DNA of 64,000 bases from NCBI GenBank assembly GCA_020249285.1, contig JADCFX010000014.1, forward strand, positions 1 to 64,000, given 5' to 3'. The translations under genes and the position numbers were made by a program. Origin of the DNA: Roseomonas sp. (lineage in GTDB: Bacteria > Pseudomonadota > Alphaproteobacteria > Acetobacterales > Acetobacteraceae). Below the pieces are notes generated by a model. It did no database searches and had not been told where the DNA came from. It saw nothing but the letters and a program-made list of their open reading frames with translations. Within the stretch, counting starts at the first letter, position 1. Each line of letters starts with the position of its first letter. Shown piece by piece: positions 17,488 to 27,467 of this stretch.

Positions 17488-18392
17488 CCTATCAAGTCAC
17501 GCGAGATTTCATCGGCTACGGCGCCAATCCGCCCGATCCGCAATGGCCGGGAGGCGCGAAACTCGCCGTGAATTTCGTGATCAATTATGAGGAAGGCAGT
17601 GAGCCATCCTTTGAGCTTGGCGATGGAATCACGGAAAATGGCTTGACCGAAGCGCATGGCCTCAATCAGGTGAAATCAGGCCGCGATTTGGCAGCTGAGG
17701 GCATGTTTGAATATGGTAGCCGCGTTGGTTTCTGGCGCCTGCATCGGCTATTCCAGGAACGCAACCTGCCCGTCACGATTTTCGGCTGCGCACTGGCGCT
17801 GGAACGTAATCCGGAAGCGGCCGCTGCCATCAAAGCCGCGGGCTATGATGTCTGTTCCCATGGCTGGCGCTGGGTAAAGCATTTCGAATTATCGGAAGAA
17901 GAAGAACGCGATCACATCCGCAAGGCCATCGAAAGCCAGCAGAAGACGGTCGGGCATCGGCCAGATGGCTGGTATTGCCGCTATGGACCTTCCGTCAACA
18001 CGCGCCGGCTGGTCGTGGAAGAAGGCGGATTTCTGTATGATAGCGACTATTACGGCGATGAATTGCCAATCTGGACACGCGTGAACGACAAGCCGCATCT
18101 GGTAGTGCCGTATTCTCTGACGAATAATGATGGCAAATATGCCGGCTGGATGGGCACATCCGATCAGTGGTTTTCCTATATCCGCGATGCCTTCGACATG
18201 CTTTATGAAGAAGGTCGCAAGGGCCAGCCCAAGATGATGTCGGTCGGGCTGCATATGCGCCTGATCGGCCACCCGGCCCGTGCCGTCGCGATGCAAAGGC
18301 TGCTGGATTACATGGCACAGAAGCGCGACGTCTGGATTACGCGCCGCGTCGATATCGCCCGCCATTGGATGGCGGTGCATCCGGCGAAGTGA
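17484..18392 (+). CDS. PuuE-type polysaccharide deacetylase/allantoinase family
   Basis: MTYQVTRDFIGYGANPPDPQWPGGAKLAVNFVINYEEG...DVCSHGWRW...YDSDYYGDELP. Confidence 0.88.
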   Translation: MTYQVTRDFIGYGANPPDPQWPGGAKLAVNFVINYEEGSEPSFELGDGITENGLTEAHGLNQVKSGRDLAAEGMFEYGSRVGFWRLHRLFQERNLPVTIFGCALALERNPEAAAAIKAAGYDVCSHGWRWVKHFELSEEEERDHIRKAIESQQKTVGHRPDGWYCRYGPSVNTRRLVVEEGGFLYDSDYYGDELPIWTRVNDKPHLVVPYSLTNNDGKYAGWMGTSDQWFSYIRDAFDMLYEEGRKGQPKMMSVGLHMRLIGHPARAVAMQRLLDYMAQKRDVWITRRVDIARHWMAVHPAK

Positions 18393-18473
18393 GAAGGCAT
18401 ATCGCGGCCTACGCCGTCTTGTCATGTATCTTTTGGCCACAGCGCTTCTTATTGAATTCCCCGATTTGGCGCT

Positions 18474-20591
18474 GTGGCTATCAGGTTTCATGAGCTGACC
18501 TATTTTCGACGGATCCAAACCTTGAGCACCGAAACCTCCTCGCGCCCCATTCGCATCGCCGTTGATATCGGCGGCACATTTACTGATCTGCAAATCCTGA
18601 ATTCGCGCCTTGGCGTAGCGCAAGCGTGGAAAACGCCGACAACGCCGGAAGACCCCTCAATCGGCCTTATGACGGGCGTCAAGGAAGCCGCGGAACGCTT
18701 CGGTTTTGCGCTGGCCGATGTCGGGCTTTTGCTGCATGGCACCACCATCGCCACCAATGCGGTGCTTGAAAGACAGCTCGCCCGCGGCGTCTTGTTGACC
18801 ACAGCAGGCTTTGAGGATGTGCTTGAAATCAATCGCCATGTCCGGCGCGATATTTACGGCCTGGCGCAAGAACCTTTCCCTACGCTGATCCCGCGCGACC
18901 GCCGACTTGGGGTGCAGGAACGTTTACGCGCCGATGGTAGCGCTGAAATAACCCTGGATGAAGCGCAGTTACCGGCACTGCTGGATCGGATCCAACATCT
19001 TGGCGCAGAGACTATCGCGATTTCACTGCTGCACGCCTATGCCAATCCCGCCCATGAAAAGCGCCTGGCCGCGCTGATCCAGGCCGCGCGCCCCGATCTA
19101 CCAATCTCGCTTTCTGCTGATATCTCGCCAGAGATCCGCGAATATGAGCGTTGCTCCACTACTGTGCTGAACGCGCTTCTGATGCCGGTGGTGAAAGCCT
19201 ATTTGGATAGGCTCGAAAAACGGTTGGGTATGGACGGGTTTTCACCGCTTGTCTTCCTGGTGCAATCCAATGGCGGCGTCTGCAGCCTGCGCATGGCGGC
19301 TGAACAACCGGCGCGGCTTTTGCTCTCTGGCCCATCAGGCGGCGCTTTGGCTGCCGGACGCATTTCGGAATTACTCGCGCGCCCCAATCTGGTCGCGGTG
19401 GACATGGGCGGCACATCCTATGATGTTTCGGTCGTGCAAGGCGGGCGCGTTTCCGTGATTACGCAGGGCGAGATTGATCGCCTGCCGGTGCGCCTGCCCA
19501 TGGTGGAAATGCGCACCATCGGCGCCGGCGGCGGTTCCATCGGCTCCGTTGACGCTGCCGGGCGGCTGACGGTCGGCCCACGCAGCGCCGGCGCGCGACC
19601 GGGGCCGGTTGCCTATGGGCGCGGCGGGGCGGAGCCGACAGTCACAGATGCCAATCTGGCACTCGGCCGCCTTGATCCTGATTTCTTCCTCGGTGGCGCC
19701 ATCAAGCTTGATATGCCGGCCACGCGCGCCGCGATTGAAACACGCATCGGCGCGCCGTTGCACTTGTCACTCGAACAGGCGGCAGCGGGTATGCTGACCG
19801 TGACCAACGCCAATCTCGGCGCCGCGGTGCGGCTTTCGTTGTTTGAAAAAGGGCTTGATCCGCGCGACTTCGCACTGCTGTCCTTCGGCGGCGCTGGTGG
19901 ATTGCACGCCATCGAAGTGGCCGAGGAAATGGGCATCACGGAAGTAATCTTCCCGCGCGAACCCGGCACACTTTCTGCCTATGGCATCCTGTTTTCCGAT
20001 CTGGTGCAGGATTTGGCGCGCACAAGGCTGACGCGCGCTCAACCCGCCGGTCTGCCACAGATGCGCGACATCATCGCTGAATTGCGCCAGGCCGCGGATG
20101 CGCGACTGGCACAAGATGGCATTCCAGCTGATCAACGTGAAATCACGATTGCCGCTGATATGCGCTATCATGGCCAGGCCTTTGAACTGCTTGTCCCATG
20201 GGGCGAGCTTCAGGCCCCGGATGAAGCTGCCTTGGCTGAACTCATTCAGCGCTTTCATGCCACGCATAAGCAGCGCTTTTCCTATTCCAATCAGGATGAA
20301 GCCGTGGAAATCGTCACCTTCCGCGCCATTGCTAAAGGCAAGCTTGCCAAGCCTGTTTTGCGCGAACCAACCCCAGCTTCCCGCCCCGCGCGCAAGGCAA
20401 AGCGCCGCGCCTTTGATGGCCAGCAATGGTGCGACGTGACCGTCTGGGACCGTGAGGCGCTTGGCGCCGAAGACCTGATAGAAGGCCCCGCTATCATTGA
20501 AGAAGCCTTTGCCACCCATTGGATTTCTCGCGCCTGGCAAGCAAGGCTTGCCGCCGGCGGCGCCCTGATTGCAAAGAAGATCGCGCCATGA
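18474..20591 (+). CDS. hydantoinase/oxoprolinase HyuA family (true start possibly TTG 18522)
   Basis: RIAVDIGGTFTDLQI, LLHGTTIATNAVLER, AVDMGGTSYDVS, LLSFGGAGGLHA. Confidence 0.92.
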   Translation: MAIRFHELTYFRRIQTLSTETSSRPIRIAVDIGGTFTDLQILNSRLGVAQAWKTPTTPEDPSIGLMTGVKEAAERFGFALADVGLLLHGTTIATNAVLERQLARGVLLTTAGFEDVLEINRHVRRDIYGLAQEPFPTLIPRDRRLGVQERLRADGSAEITLDEAQLPALLDRIQHLGAETIAISLLHAYANPAHEKRLAALIQAARPDLPISLSADISPEIREYERCSTTVLNALLMPVVKAYLDRLEKRLGMDGFSPLVFLVQSNGGVCSLRMAAEQPARLLLSGPSGGALAAGRISELLARPNLVAVDMGGTSYDVSVVQGGRVSVITQGEIDRLPVRLPMVEMRTIGAGGGSIGSVDAAGRLTVGPRSAGARPGPVAYGRGGAEPTVTDANLALGRLDPDFFLGGAIKLDMPATRAAIETRIGAPLHLSLEQAAAGMLTVTNANLGAAVRLSLFEKGLDPRDFALLSFGGAGGLHAIEVAEEMGITEVIFPREPGTLSAYGILFSDLVQDLARTRLTRAQPAGLPQMRDIIAELRQAADARLAQDGIPADQREITIAADMRYHGQAFELLVPWGELQAPDEAALAELIQRFHATHKQRFSYSNQDEAVEIVTFRAIAKGKLAKPVLREPTPASRPARKAKRRAFDGQQWCDVTVWDREALGAEDLIEGPAIIEEAFATHWISRAWQARLAAGGALIAKKIAP

Positions 20592-22219
20592 GCCTCGGCC
20601 CCATCGAAATCGAAGTCATCCGCAATGCGCTGACTGCGGCGGCTGCCGAGATGGATATCACCATCTGGCGCACCAGCCGCAGCACCACGGTGCGCGAATT
20701 GCTGGATTATTCCACAGCGGTCTTCGATGCTGATGGCAACAATGTCGCGCAATCCGCACGCATTCCGCAGCATCTGAATTCCATGGGCGCGGCGCTGCGC
20801 ATATTGCTGGATCGCTTCGTTGATGAAGCGGATTGGCGCGAAGATGATGTTTTTGCCACCAATGATCCCTATTGCGGCGCGCAACACCTGAACGACATAT
20901 TGGTCTTCAAGCCGGTTTTCCATGATGGCAAACGCGTGGCTTACGTGGGTGCGCTTTGCCATCACATTGACATGGGCGGCATGGCGCCAGGTTCCTATGC
21001 CGCAACAGCAACAGAAGTCTTTCAGGAAGGGCTTCGCATTCCGCCGCTGAAGCTGATTGAAGGCGGCGTGCTGAATAAAGCGATCTACGCCATGATCGGG
21101 CAGAATGTGCGCAAGCCCGCGCTGATGCTGGGTGATTTGCAATCCCAATTGGCAAGCCTTGAGGTCGGCGCCGCTTCCATCCGCCGTATCGCCGCGCGCT
21201 ATGGTGCCGTGACACTGATTGAAGCCACAGGCCACATCCTGGATCAGAGTGAAGCCGCGATGCGCGCTGCCATTCGCGCCATGCCTGATGGCACCTATAG
21301 CTTCGAAGATTTCTTGGATGATGATGGTGTCTCCGGAGAGCCCGTGCGGCTCCATGCCAGCATCACCATCAAGGGCGATGAGATTGAAGTTGATCTGACC
21401 GCCTGTGCGGATCAGCAGCGTGGCCCAATCAATTGCACGCCAGCAATGTCCAATTGTGCTGTCTATTACAGCATTATCGCAGCGACTGATGGCGCCATGC
21501 CGGCCAATGCGGGCTGTTATCGCCCCATTCGTATTCGCCACCGGGAAGGTAGCGTCACATCCTGCCGCGCGCCGGCATCCGTTGCGCATCGTGTCGCGGT
21601 TTGCCATCGGCTGGCCAATGTCATGTTTGGCTGCCTGCATCAGGCGCTGCCGGACCGCATGCCGGCTGCCTATTACGGCGGTTCTTACGTTGCCACCTTC
21701 CAGACCGAAGCGGCGGATGGCGGGCGTGAAGTACTGGTGGAAATCGAAATCGGCGGCACTGGCGCCAGCCCAGCCAAGGATGGCGTGAATGCCTGGTCTT
21801 TCGGCATGCATAATAACAGCAATATCCCGATTGAAATGATCGAAAGCCAAATGCCGCTGACCATCACCCATTACGGGTTGAAACCTGATTCCGGCGGTGA
21901 TGGGCAATATCGCGGCGGGCTTGGCCTTATTCGCGAATGGCGCGTGGATAGCCCTGCCGGGATTTTCACCGCGAATATGGATCGCTTCCGCTTCCCGCCC
22001 TATGGCCTGGCTGGCGGCAAGCCTGCCAGCCTTGGGCGCTTGATGCGTATCCGTGATGGGCAGGAAACACCCATCGCACCAAAAAGCGATGCGGTGCGGT
22101 TGCTCAAGGGCGACATTGTGCGGCTCGAAACATCCGGCGGTGGCGGCTTTGGTGATCCCGCACAACGCCCGGAGGCACAGCGCAAGGCGGATCAGGCGCT
22201 GGGATATGTGAAGGGCTGA
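20588..22219 (+). CDS. hydantoinase B/oxoprolinase HyuB family
   Basis: MSLGPIEIEVIRNALTAAAAEMDITIWRTSRSTTVRE; FATNDPYCGAQHLNDI; SGGGGFGDPAQR. Confidence 0.93.
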   Translation: MSLGPIEIEVIRNALTAAAAEMDITIWRTSRSTTVRELLDYSTAVFDADGNNVAQSARIPQHLNSMGAALRILLDRFVDEADWREDDVFATNDPYCGAQHLNDILVFKPVFHDGKRVAYVGALCHHIDMGGMAPGSYAATATEVFQEGLRIPPLKLIEGGVLNKAIYAMIGQNVRKPALMLGDLQSQLASLEVGAASIRRIAARYGAVTLIEATGHILDQSEAAMRAAIRAMPDGTYSFEDFLDDDGVSGEPVRLHASITIKGDEIEVDLTACADQQRGPINCTPAMSNCAVYYSIIAATDGAMPANAGCYRPIRIRHREGSVTSCRAPASVAHRVAVCHRLANVMFGCLHQALPDRMPAAYYGGSYVATFQTEAADGGREVLVEIEIGGTGASPAKDGVNAWSFGMHNNSNIPIEMIESQMPLTITHYGLKPDSGGDGQYRGGLGLIREWRVDSPAGIFTANMDRFRFPPYGLAGGKPASLGRLMRIRDGQETPIAPKSDAVRLLKGDIVRLETSGGGGFGDPAQRPEAQRKADQALGYVKG

Positions 22220-22276
22220 AGCCCCTCTGTGCGGCGCGGGTTTCTTGGCCTAGCCTTCGCGGAGGAGGATAACGCC

Positions 22277-23434
22277 ATGACCTTGCCGCTGCTTTTCACA
22301 CCCTGGACGCATCGCGGTGTGACGTTGAAGAACCGCGTTGTCGTCGCACCTATGCATCAATATGCGGCAGATCACGGTTTCATCACGGATTGGCATTTGA
22401 TGAATGCAGGCCGCTTTGCCGCGGGTGGCGCTGGCATGGTGATGGTGGAAAGCACCAAGGTAGAACGGCGCGGCTGCGGTACTTTGGGTGATACCGGACT
22501 TTGGGATGATGCTTTCATCCCAGGCATGAAACGTGTGGCGGATTTGATTCGCGCAAATGGTTCGGTGCCGGCAATTCAAATTGGCCATTCAGGCCGCAAG
22601 GCACGACGCTTTCGCCCCTGGGAGGGCGGCGCGCCACTCGTACAAAGCCCCGCGATAAAGGATTGGGAGGCTTGGGAACTTGTCGCGCCCAGTGCCGAGA
22701 TCGGCGATGCCGGGGACCCCATGCCGCGTGCGCTCACGCGCGATGAAATTCCGCAAGTGGTGCAGCATTGGGCGGATGCCGCGCGGCGCGCGGATGCTGC
22801 TGGCTTTGACGTGTTGGAAATCCACGCGGCGCATGGTTATCTGCTTCATCAATTTCTTTCGCCATCGGCCAATCGGCGCAATGATGATTATGGTGGAACG
22901 GAGCGTAACCGCATGCGCTTTGCGCTTGAAGTCGTGGAGGCCGTGCGCGCAATCTGGCCGGCGCATAAGCCTTTGTTCATGCGCTTTTCGGTGGAAGATG
23001 ATTCGGGTTGGGACGTGGAACAAAGCATTCGACTCGCCAAGCTTGTTGGTGCTGCCGGCGTTGATGTTGTGGATTGTTCATCGGGTGGCATCACGGGCGG
23101 CCCGCCCAAAGCTGCGCGGCCCGGCTATGGCTATCAAGTGCCCTATGCGCGGCGGCTGCGGCATGAAGCACCCATCGCCACCATGGCGGTAGGGCTGATT
23201 GTGCACGCGGACCAGGCTGAGGCGATTCTGCAAGCCGGTGATGCCGATTTAGTCGCGATCGGGCGAGAGATTCTCTACAACCCGAATTGGCCCACCGATG
23301 CGGCGCGTAAATTAGGTGTCGAAGCAGCCTTCGATGCCATGCCGCCGGCGCAAAGCTATTGGCTCGAAAAACGCGCAAAATCAGTGAAGGATATGGAACC
23401 TTCCACCTATCGGCGGGGTCTGCATCAGGCGTGA
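22277..23434 (+). CDS. NADH:flavin oxidoreductase (Old Yellow Enzyme family)
   Basis: LFTPWTHRGVTLKNRVVVAPMHQYAADHGF...EIHAAHGYLLHQFLSPSANRRNDDYGG. Confidence 0.93.
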   Translation: MTLPLLFTPWTHRGVTLKNRVVVAPMHQYAADHGFITDWHLMNAGRFAAGGAGMVMVESTKVERRGCGTLGDTGLWDDAFIPGMKRVADLIRANGSVPAIQIGHSGRKARRFRPWEGGAPLVQSPAIKDWEAWELVAPSAEIGDAGDPMPRALTRDEIPQVVQHWADAARRADAAGFDVLEIHAAHGYLLHQFLSPSANRRNDDYGGTERNRMRFALEVVEAVRAIWPAHKPLFMRFSVEDDSGWDVEQSIRLAKLVGAAGVDVVDCSSGGITGGPPKAARPGYGYQVPYARRLRHEAPIATMAVGLIVHADQAEAILQAGDADLVAIGREILYNPNWPTDAARKLGVEAAFDAMPPAQSYWLEKRAKSVKDMEPSTYRRGLHQA

Positions 23435-23447
23435 TCAGGACTGCGCG

Positions 23448-24632
23448 ATGAGTAACCCTCACGGCCTCACACTCGCGCTTTTTCTGCTGGCGGGCGCGCA
23501 AACCTTAGCGACCATGGCGGTTTATGCGCTACCCGTATTGGTGGCCTATGCCGCGCCGGATTTCGGCATGGCGCGCGGCAATATCGGCTATCAGGTGGGC
23601 CTTGTTTATCTCTGCGCGGTTTTCGCTTCCGCTTATGGGCCGCGCTGGCTGGCGATATGGGGGCCGGCGCGCACCACACAAATTGCGCTTTTCGCCGCGG
23701 CGCTGGGAGTTGCCTTGCTGAGCTTTGCGGAGCTTGCGATTGCCCTGCCCGCGACGGCGCTGATTGGCCTTGCCTATGGGCTGACCAATCCGGCTGCGTC
23801 ACAATTGCTTGGCAAGCTTGCGCCGCCATCCCGCCGCAATATGGTCTTTGGCCTGAAGCAAATGGGCGTGCCTTTTGGTGTCGCTCTCGCAGGGCTGATG
23901 CTGCCTGGTACGGCAGAGATCCTTGGCTGGCGCAACGCCATGCTGCTGGCGGCTGCGATGTTGCTGATGATGGTGGTCGGGCTTCAATTCAAGCGCGCGG
24001 ATTGGGACCAGGATCGTGGTGCGCCTGCCGTGCAAGCAGGGCCATTGCTGCTGTTGAAATCACCCGCGCTTGGCGTGATTGGCTTGGCGGCTGCCTGTTA
24101 CGCTTTGGTCCAGATTGGCCTTGGCGCACACATGGTCGCGATGTTGATCGGTGATTACGGCTGGGATTCCGTTTCGGCTGGCGCGCTGGTTGGCCTGTGT
24201 CAGGTGGTGGGTGGGCTTTCGCGTATTGGCTGGGCCTTGGTTGCCGATACGCGGATGGGCGGTCAGCGCGCCCTGATGCTGATCGGCGCGCTATCAGGAA
24301 TTTTCCTGATGATGCTGCCATTGGTTGCAGGCAGCCAGACCATTCTGCTCGTGCTGCTGTTCATCGCCATCGGCGCCAGCACCGCCGGATGGAATGGCGT
24401 ATTGGTAGCGGAAAGCGTGCGCCTTGCGCCCGCCGGGGCGGCGGGTCCTGCATCGGGTGCGGTGATTTCGCTCAGCTTCGCTGGCGCCGTGCTTGGGCCG
24501 CCATTGATTGCGCTGCTGGGTCAGGAATTGCATGGCTATCGCTATGCTTTCGCGGTCCTAGCGACGCTGCCGCTTGCGGGCGCGGCGCTATGCTGGTTCG
24601 GGCGCCATGCTCGCAGGGGAGATTTCACATGA
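23448..24632 (+). CDS. MFS transporter
   Basis: 12-TM hydrophobic pattern; ALIGLAYGLTNPAASQLL. Confidence 0.85.
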   Translation: MSNPHGLTLALFLLAGAQTLATMAVYALPVLVAYAAPDFGMARGNIGYQVGLVYLCAVFASAYGPRWLAIWGPARTTQIALFAAALGVALLSFAELAIALPATALIGLAYGLTNPAASQLLGKLAPPSRRNMVFGLKQMGVPFGVALAGLMLPGTAEILGWRNAMLLAAAMLLMMVVGLQFKRADWDQDRGAPAVQAGPLLLLKSPALGVIGLAAACYALVQIGLGAHMVAMLIGDYGWDSVSAGALVGLCQVVGGLSRIGWALVADTRMGGQRALMLIGALSGIFLMMLPLVAGSQTILLVLLFIAIGASTAGWNGVLVAESVRLAPAGAAGPASGAVISLSFAGAVLGPPLIALLGQELHGYRYAFAVLATLPLAGAALCWFGRHARRGDFT

Positions 24633-25522
24633 CGCGCGACATGGTCGGCTATGGTGGCAAATGGCCGGATATGCGCTGGCCGAATGGCGCGCGGCTTGCC
24701 GTTTCCATCGCGGTCAATTTCGAAGAAGGCGCGGAACAGCAAGTGGGTGACGGAGACCCACAATGCGAACGCATGGGTGAGGTGATCAGCGTCGTCGCCC
24801 CTGGTGTGCGCGATATGGGCCAGGAACAGATTTTCGCTTACGGCACGCGCGCAGGTTTCTGGCGGATGCTGGATGCGCTGGACCGCCGCGCGATTCCCGC
24901 GACTTTTTTGATGTGCGGTCGCGCGGTTGAAAGGGCGCCCTCACTCGCGGCGGAAGTCACAAGACGCGGACATGAAGCAGCCGTGCATGGCTGGCTGTGG
25001 CGTCCGCAATCGGATTACACGTCTCGTGAAGCGGAAGCCGCCGATCTCGATCGCTGCATTGCTGCCATCGCCAAAGCTTGTGGCGAAGCACCTCAGGGGT
25101 TTTTCTGTCGCGGGTCGGAAAGCATCTGGACGCGCGGGTTGCTGCAAGAACGCGGCTTTACCTGGGTATCCAATGCTTTCGATGATGACTTGCCCTATGA
25201 AGACCCGGCGCATCCTGGGCTTTCAGTGCTGCCCTATGCGCTTGATACCAACGACATGAAATTCTTCCACCCCAATGGCTTTGTGCGCGCCAGTGAGATG
25301 GTGGAGTATGTGATTGACGCGTTGGAGGTGCTGCTTGCCGAGGCAAAACAAGGCAAGCCGCGCTTGCTCAATATCGGCTATCACTTGCGCATCGTCGGGC
25401 GGCCAGCGCGCTTCCCCGCCTTTGAAAAAGTGCTGGCCCGGCTTGCGGAATTGGGCGATCAGGTTTGGGTGGCAAAGCGTATTGATATCGCCAAAGCCTG
25501 GCGCGCTGCCACCCGCGCGTGA
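24629..25522 (+). CDS. PuuE-type polysaccharide deacetylase family (second paralogue)
   Basis: MTRDMVGYGGKWPDMRWPNGARLAVSIAVNFEEGAE...HEAAVHGWLW; 4-nt overlap with MFS gene. Confidence 0.88.
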   Translation: MTRDMVGYGGKWPDMRWPNGARLAVSIAVNFEEGAEQQVGDGDPQCERMGEVISVVAPGVRDMGQEQIFAYGTRAGFWRMLDALDRRAIPATFLMCGRAVERAPSLAAEVTRRGHEAAVHGWLWRPQSDYTSREAEAADLDRCIAAIAKACGEAPQGFFCRGSESIWTRGLLQERGFTWVSNAFDDDLPYEDPAHPGLSVLPYALDTNDMKFFHPNGFVRASEMVEYVIDALEVLLAEAKQGKPRLLNIGYHLRIVGRPARFPAFEKVLARLAELGDQVWVAKRIDIAKAWRAATRA

Positions 25523-25553
25523 ACGCAGGCCGCTGCGCGCCAAGCGTGGTACC

Positions 25554-26150
25554 TCAACCGGGCGGGACCGTGCGTGTCATGGCCGGCATGACAGATACCT
25601 TCGCATACCAGGCTTCCAGCTTGGGATGGCCAGGGCGCCAGGGTTCATTCGGATAACGGAAATCCATGTAGCCCAAGGCACAGGCAATGGTGATTTCACC
25701 AATATTTGTCAGCATGCCAAGGCTATCGGCTTCCGCTTCCAACACTGCCAGCGCTGCCTTCACCTTACCCTGCTGCAGCGCGATATAGGTCTGCCGCCCT
25801 TCATCCTGCGGCAGCGCAATTTCGCGCCGACGCGGCTGGGTTGCGTCCAGAATCCCATCGCCCAACGCTTCCTGACGCAACGCCTTCCAACGCGCCGGAC
25901 CGGCGGGCGGAAACATCTTCGGCCCATCACCGATACTGTCCAGATATTCGCAAATCACCGGGCTGTCATACAGCGCGGTGCCATCATCCAGCACCAGGGT
26001 CGGCACCTTGGAAAGTGGATTGACCTGCACCAGCGCGGGATCGGTGGTACCAACCGTCCAAAGTTCCATCTGCTTGTCAATGCCGCGTTGAATCGCAAGC
26101 ACAACGCATTTCCGTACATAGGGGCTATTGGGTGAATAGGCGAGTTTCAT
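25554..26150 (-). CDS. glutathione S-transferase family
   Basis: MKLAYSPNSPYVRKCVVLAIQRG...VNPLSKVPTLVLDDGTALYDSPVICEYLD. Confidence 0.92.
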   Translation of the reverse strand: MKLAYSPNSPYVRKCVVLAIQRGIDKQMELWTVGTTDPALVQVNPLSKVPTLVLDDGTALYDSPVICEYLDSIGDGPKMFPPAGPARWKALRQEALGDGILDATQPRRREIALPQDEGRQTYIALQQGKVKAALAVLEAEADSLGMLTNIGEITIACALGYMDFRYPNEPWRPGHPKLEAWYAKVSVMPAMTRTVPPG

Positions 26151-26179
26151 GCCAGGTTTCCTTCCTTCAGCTTCAAAGT

Positions 26180-27334
26180 TTACGCCGGCGGCGTGCCAAG
26201 CGCATTCATCACCGAACCGCGCTTTTCCATCCACCAGCCATGTTGCGGCGGCCAGCAACCGAAGACTTCTTCGGTTGTGCCGGGTTCCAGCACGGCGCGC
26301 GCATGCAAGGGCCAATTCGGGTTGTTCATGCCTTCGCGCCCAATCGCGATCAGGTCAGCATCACCCGCGGCCAAAGCCGCTTCAGCCTGATGCGGGCCAA
26401 TAATCAGGCCAACCGCCATGGATTTCATGCCAAGCTCTCGGCGGATTTGCGCGGCATAGGGAATTTGGAAACCATAGCCGCGCGGCACGCGCTTGCTGCC
26501 GGTGGCACTGCCACCAATACCGCCTGATGAACAATCCATCACATCAACGCCAAGCTTCTGGCATTCGCGCGCATAGGCAACGCTATCTTCCATTTCCCAG
26601 CCGCCATCCGCGCCATCCACTGCGGAAATACGCACGAAAAGCGGCAGGTTTTCCGGCCAAGCTTCACGCACGGCACGCACAATCTCAAGCGGGAAGCGCA
26701 TTCTCCCGGCCAGATCACCGCCATATTCATCATTGCGCGTATTGCAGAGCGGTGAAAGGAACTGATGCAGCAGATAGCCATGCGCGCAATGCACCTCAAT
26801 CGCCTCATAGCCGGCGGCAAGCGCACGACGCGCGGCGGTGGCGAAGGCTTCACGAATATCGGCCATGCCTTCCTTGGTCAGTGCCTCTGGCTGCACATGG
26901 CCTTCACCAATCGCATTTGCGGTCGGCCCCACCAGCGGCCAGGGCTTTTCGCCAATCGCAATTTCCGGCGCACCAAGCGGTCCATTGCCTTCAAAGGCGC
27001 GCTGCGAAGAACCCTTGCGCCCTGCATGGCCAAGCTGCATGGCCGGCACCGCACCCTGCGCCTTGATGAAACGCGCAAGCCGCTGCACCGGTTCAATATG
27101 CGCATCAGACCAAAGGCCGAGATCACCATGGGTGATGCGGCCTTCCCGCATGACGGAAGTCACCTCGGTGAAAATCAGCCCGAAGCCACCGACAGCAAAA
27201 CGACCAAGCTGCACCATATGCCAATCATTCGCCAAACCTTCGATCGCCGAATACTGGCAAAGTGGCGGCATCACCACGCGGTTCGGAATCGTCACACTGC
27301 GAATGGTAAGTGGCGAGAAAAGCAGGGAACCCAT
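26180..27334 (-). CDS. NADH:flavin oxidoreductase (Old Yellow Enzyme family)
   Basis: LFSPLTIRSVTIPNRVVMPPLCQYSAIEG...EVHCAHGYLLHQFLSPLCNTRNDEYGG. Confidence 0.94.
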   Translation of the reverse strand: MGSLLFSPLTIRSVTIPNRVVMPPLCQYSAIEGLANDWHMVQLGRFAVGGFGLIFTEVTSVMREGRITHGDLGLWSDAHIEPVQRLARFIKAQGAVPAMQLGHAGRKGSSQRAFEGNGPLGAPEIAIGEKPWPLVGPTANAIGEGHVQPEALTKEGMADIREAFATAARRALAAGYEAIEVHCAHGYLLHQFLSPLCNTRNDEYGGDLAGRMRFPLEIVRAVREAWPENLPLFVRISAVDGADGGWEMEDSVAYARECQKLGVDVMDCSSGGIGGSATGSKRVPRGYGFQIPYAAQIRRELGMKSMAVGLIIGPHQAEAALAAGDADLIAIGREGMNNPNWPLHARAVLEPGTTEEVFGCWPPQHGWWMEKRGSVMNALGTPPA

Positions 27335-27467
27335 GGGCGTCTCCGATCAGGCGCGTGATTTGCGCAGCGTGATACAGCTTGGCGCGCGCGTCCAGACCGC
27401 GCCTTAAGCGCGCCATTGCCATCGCGTCACAATCCGCTTATGAGGCGCGCTTTCTGGCTTTTCAACC

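Noticed and set aside
20291-22165. 624-codon minus-strand ORF opposite hyuA/hyuB
   Set aside because: Antisense shadow ORF in high-GC DNA; His/Arg/Gly-rich composition with no family motifs, while the sense strand encodes complete HyuA and HyuB
24197-24628. N-terminal extension of the second PuuE-type ORF
   Set aside because: Overlaps the MFS coding region; the real start is MTRDMVGYGG at 24629
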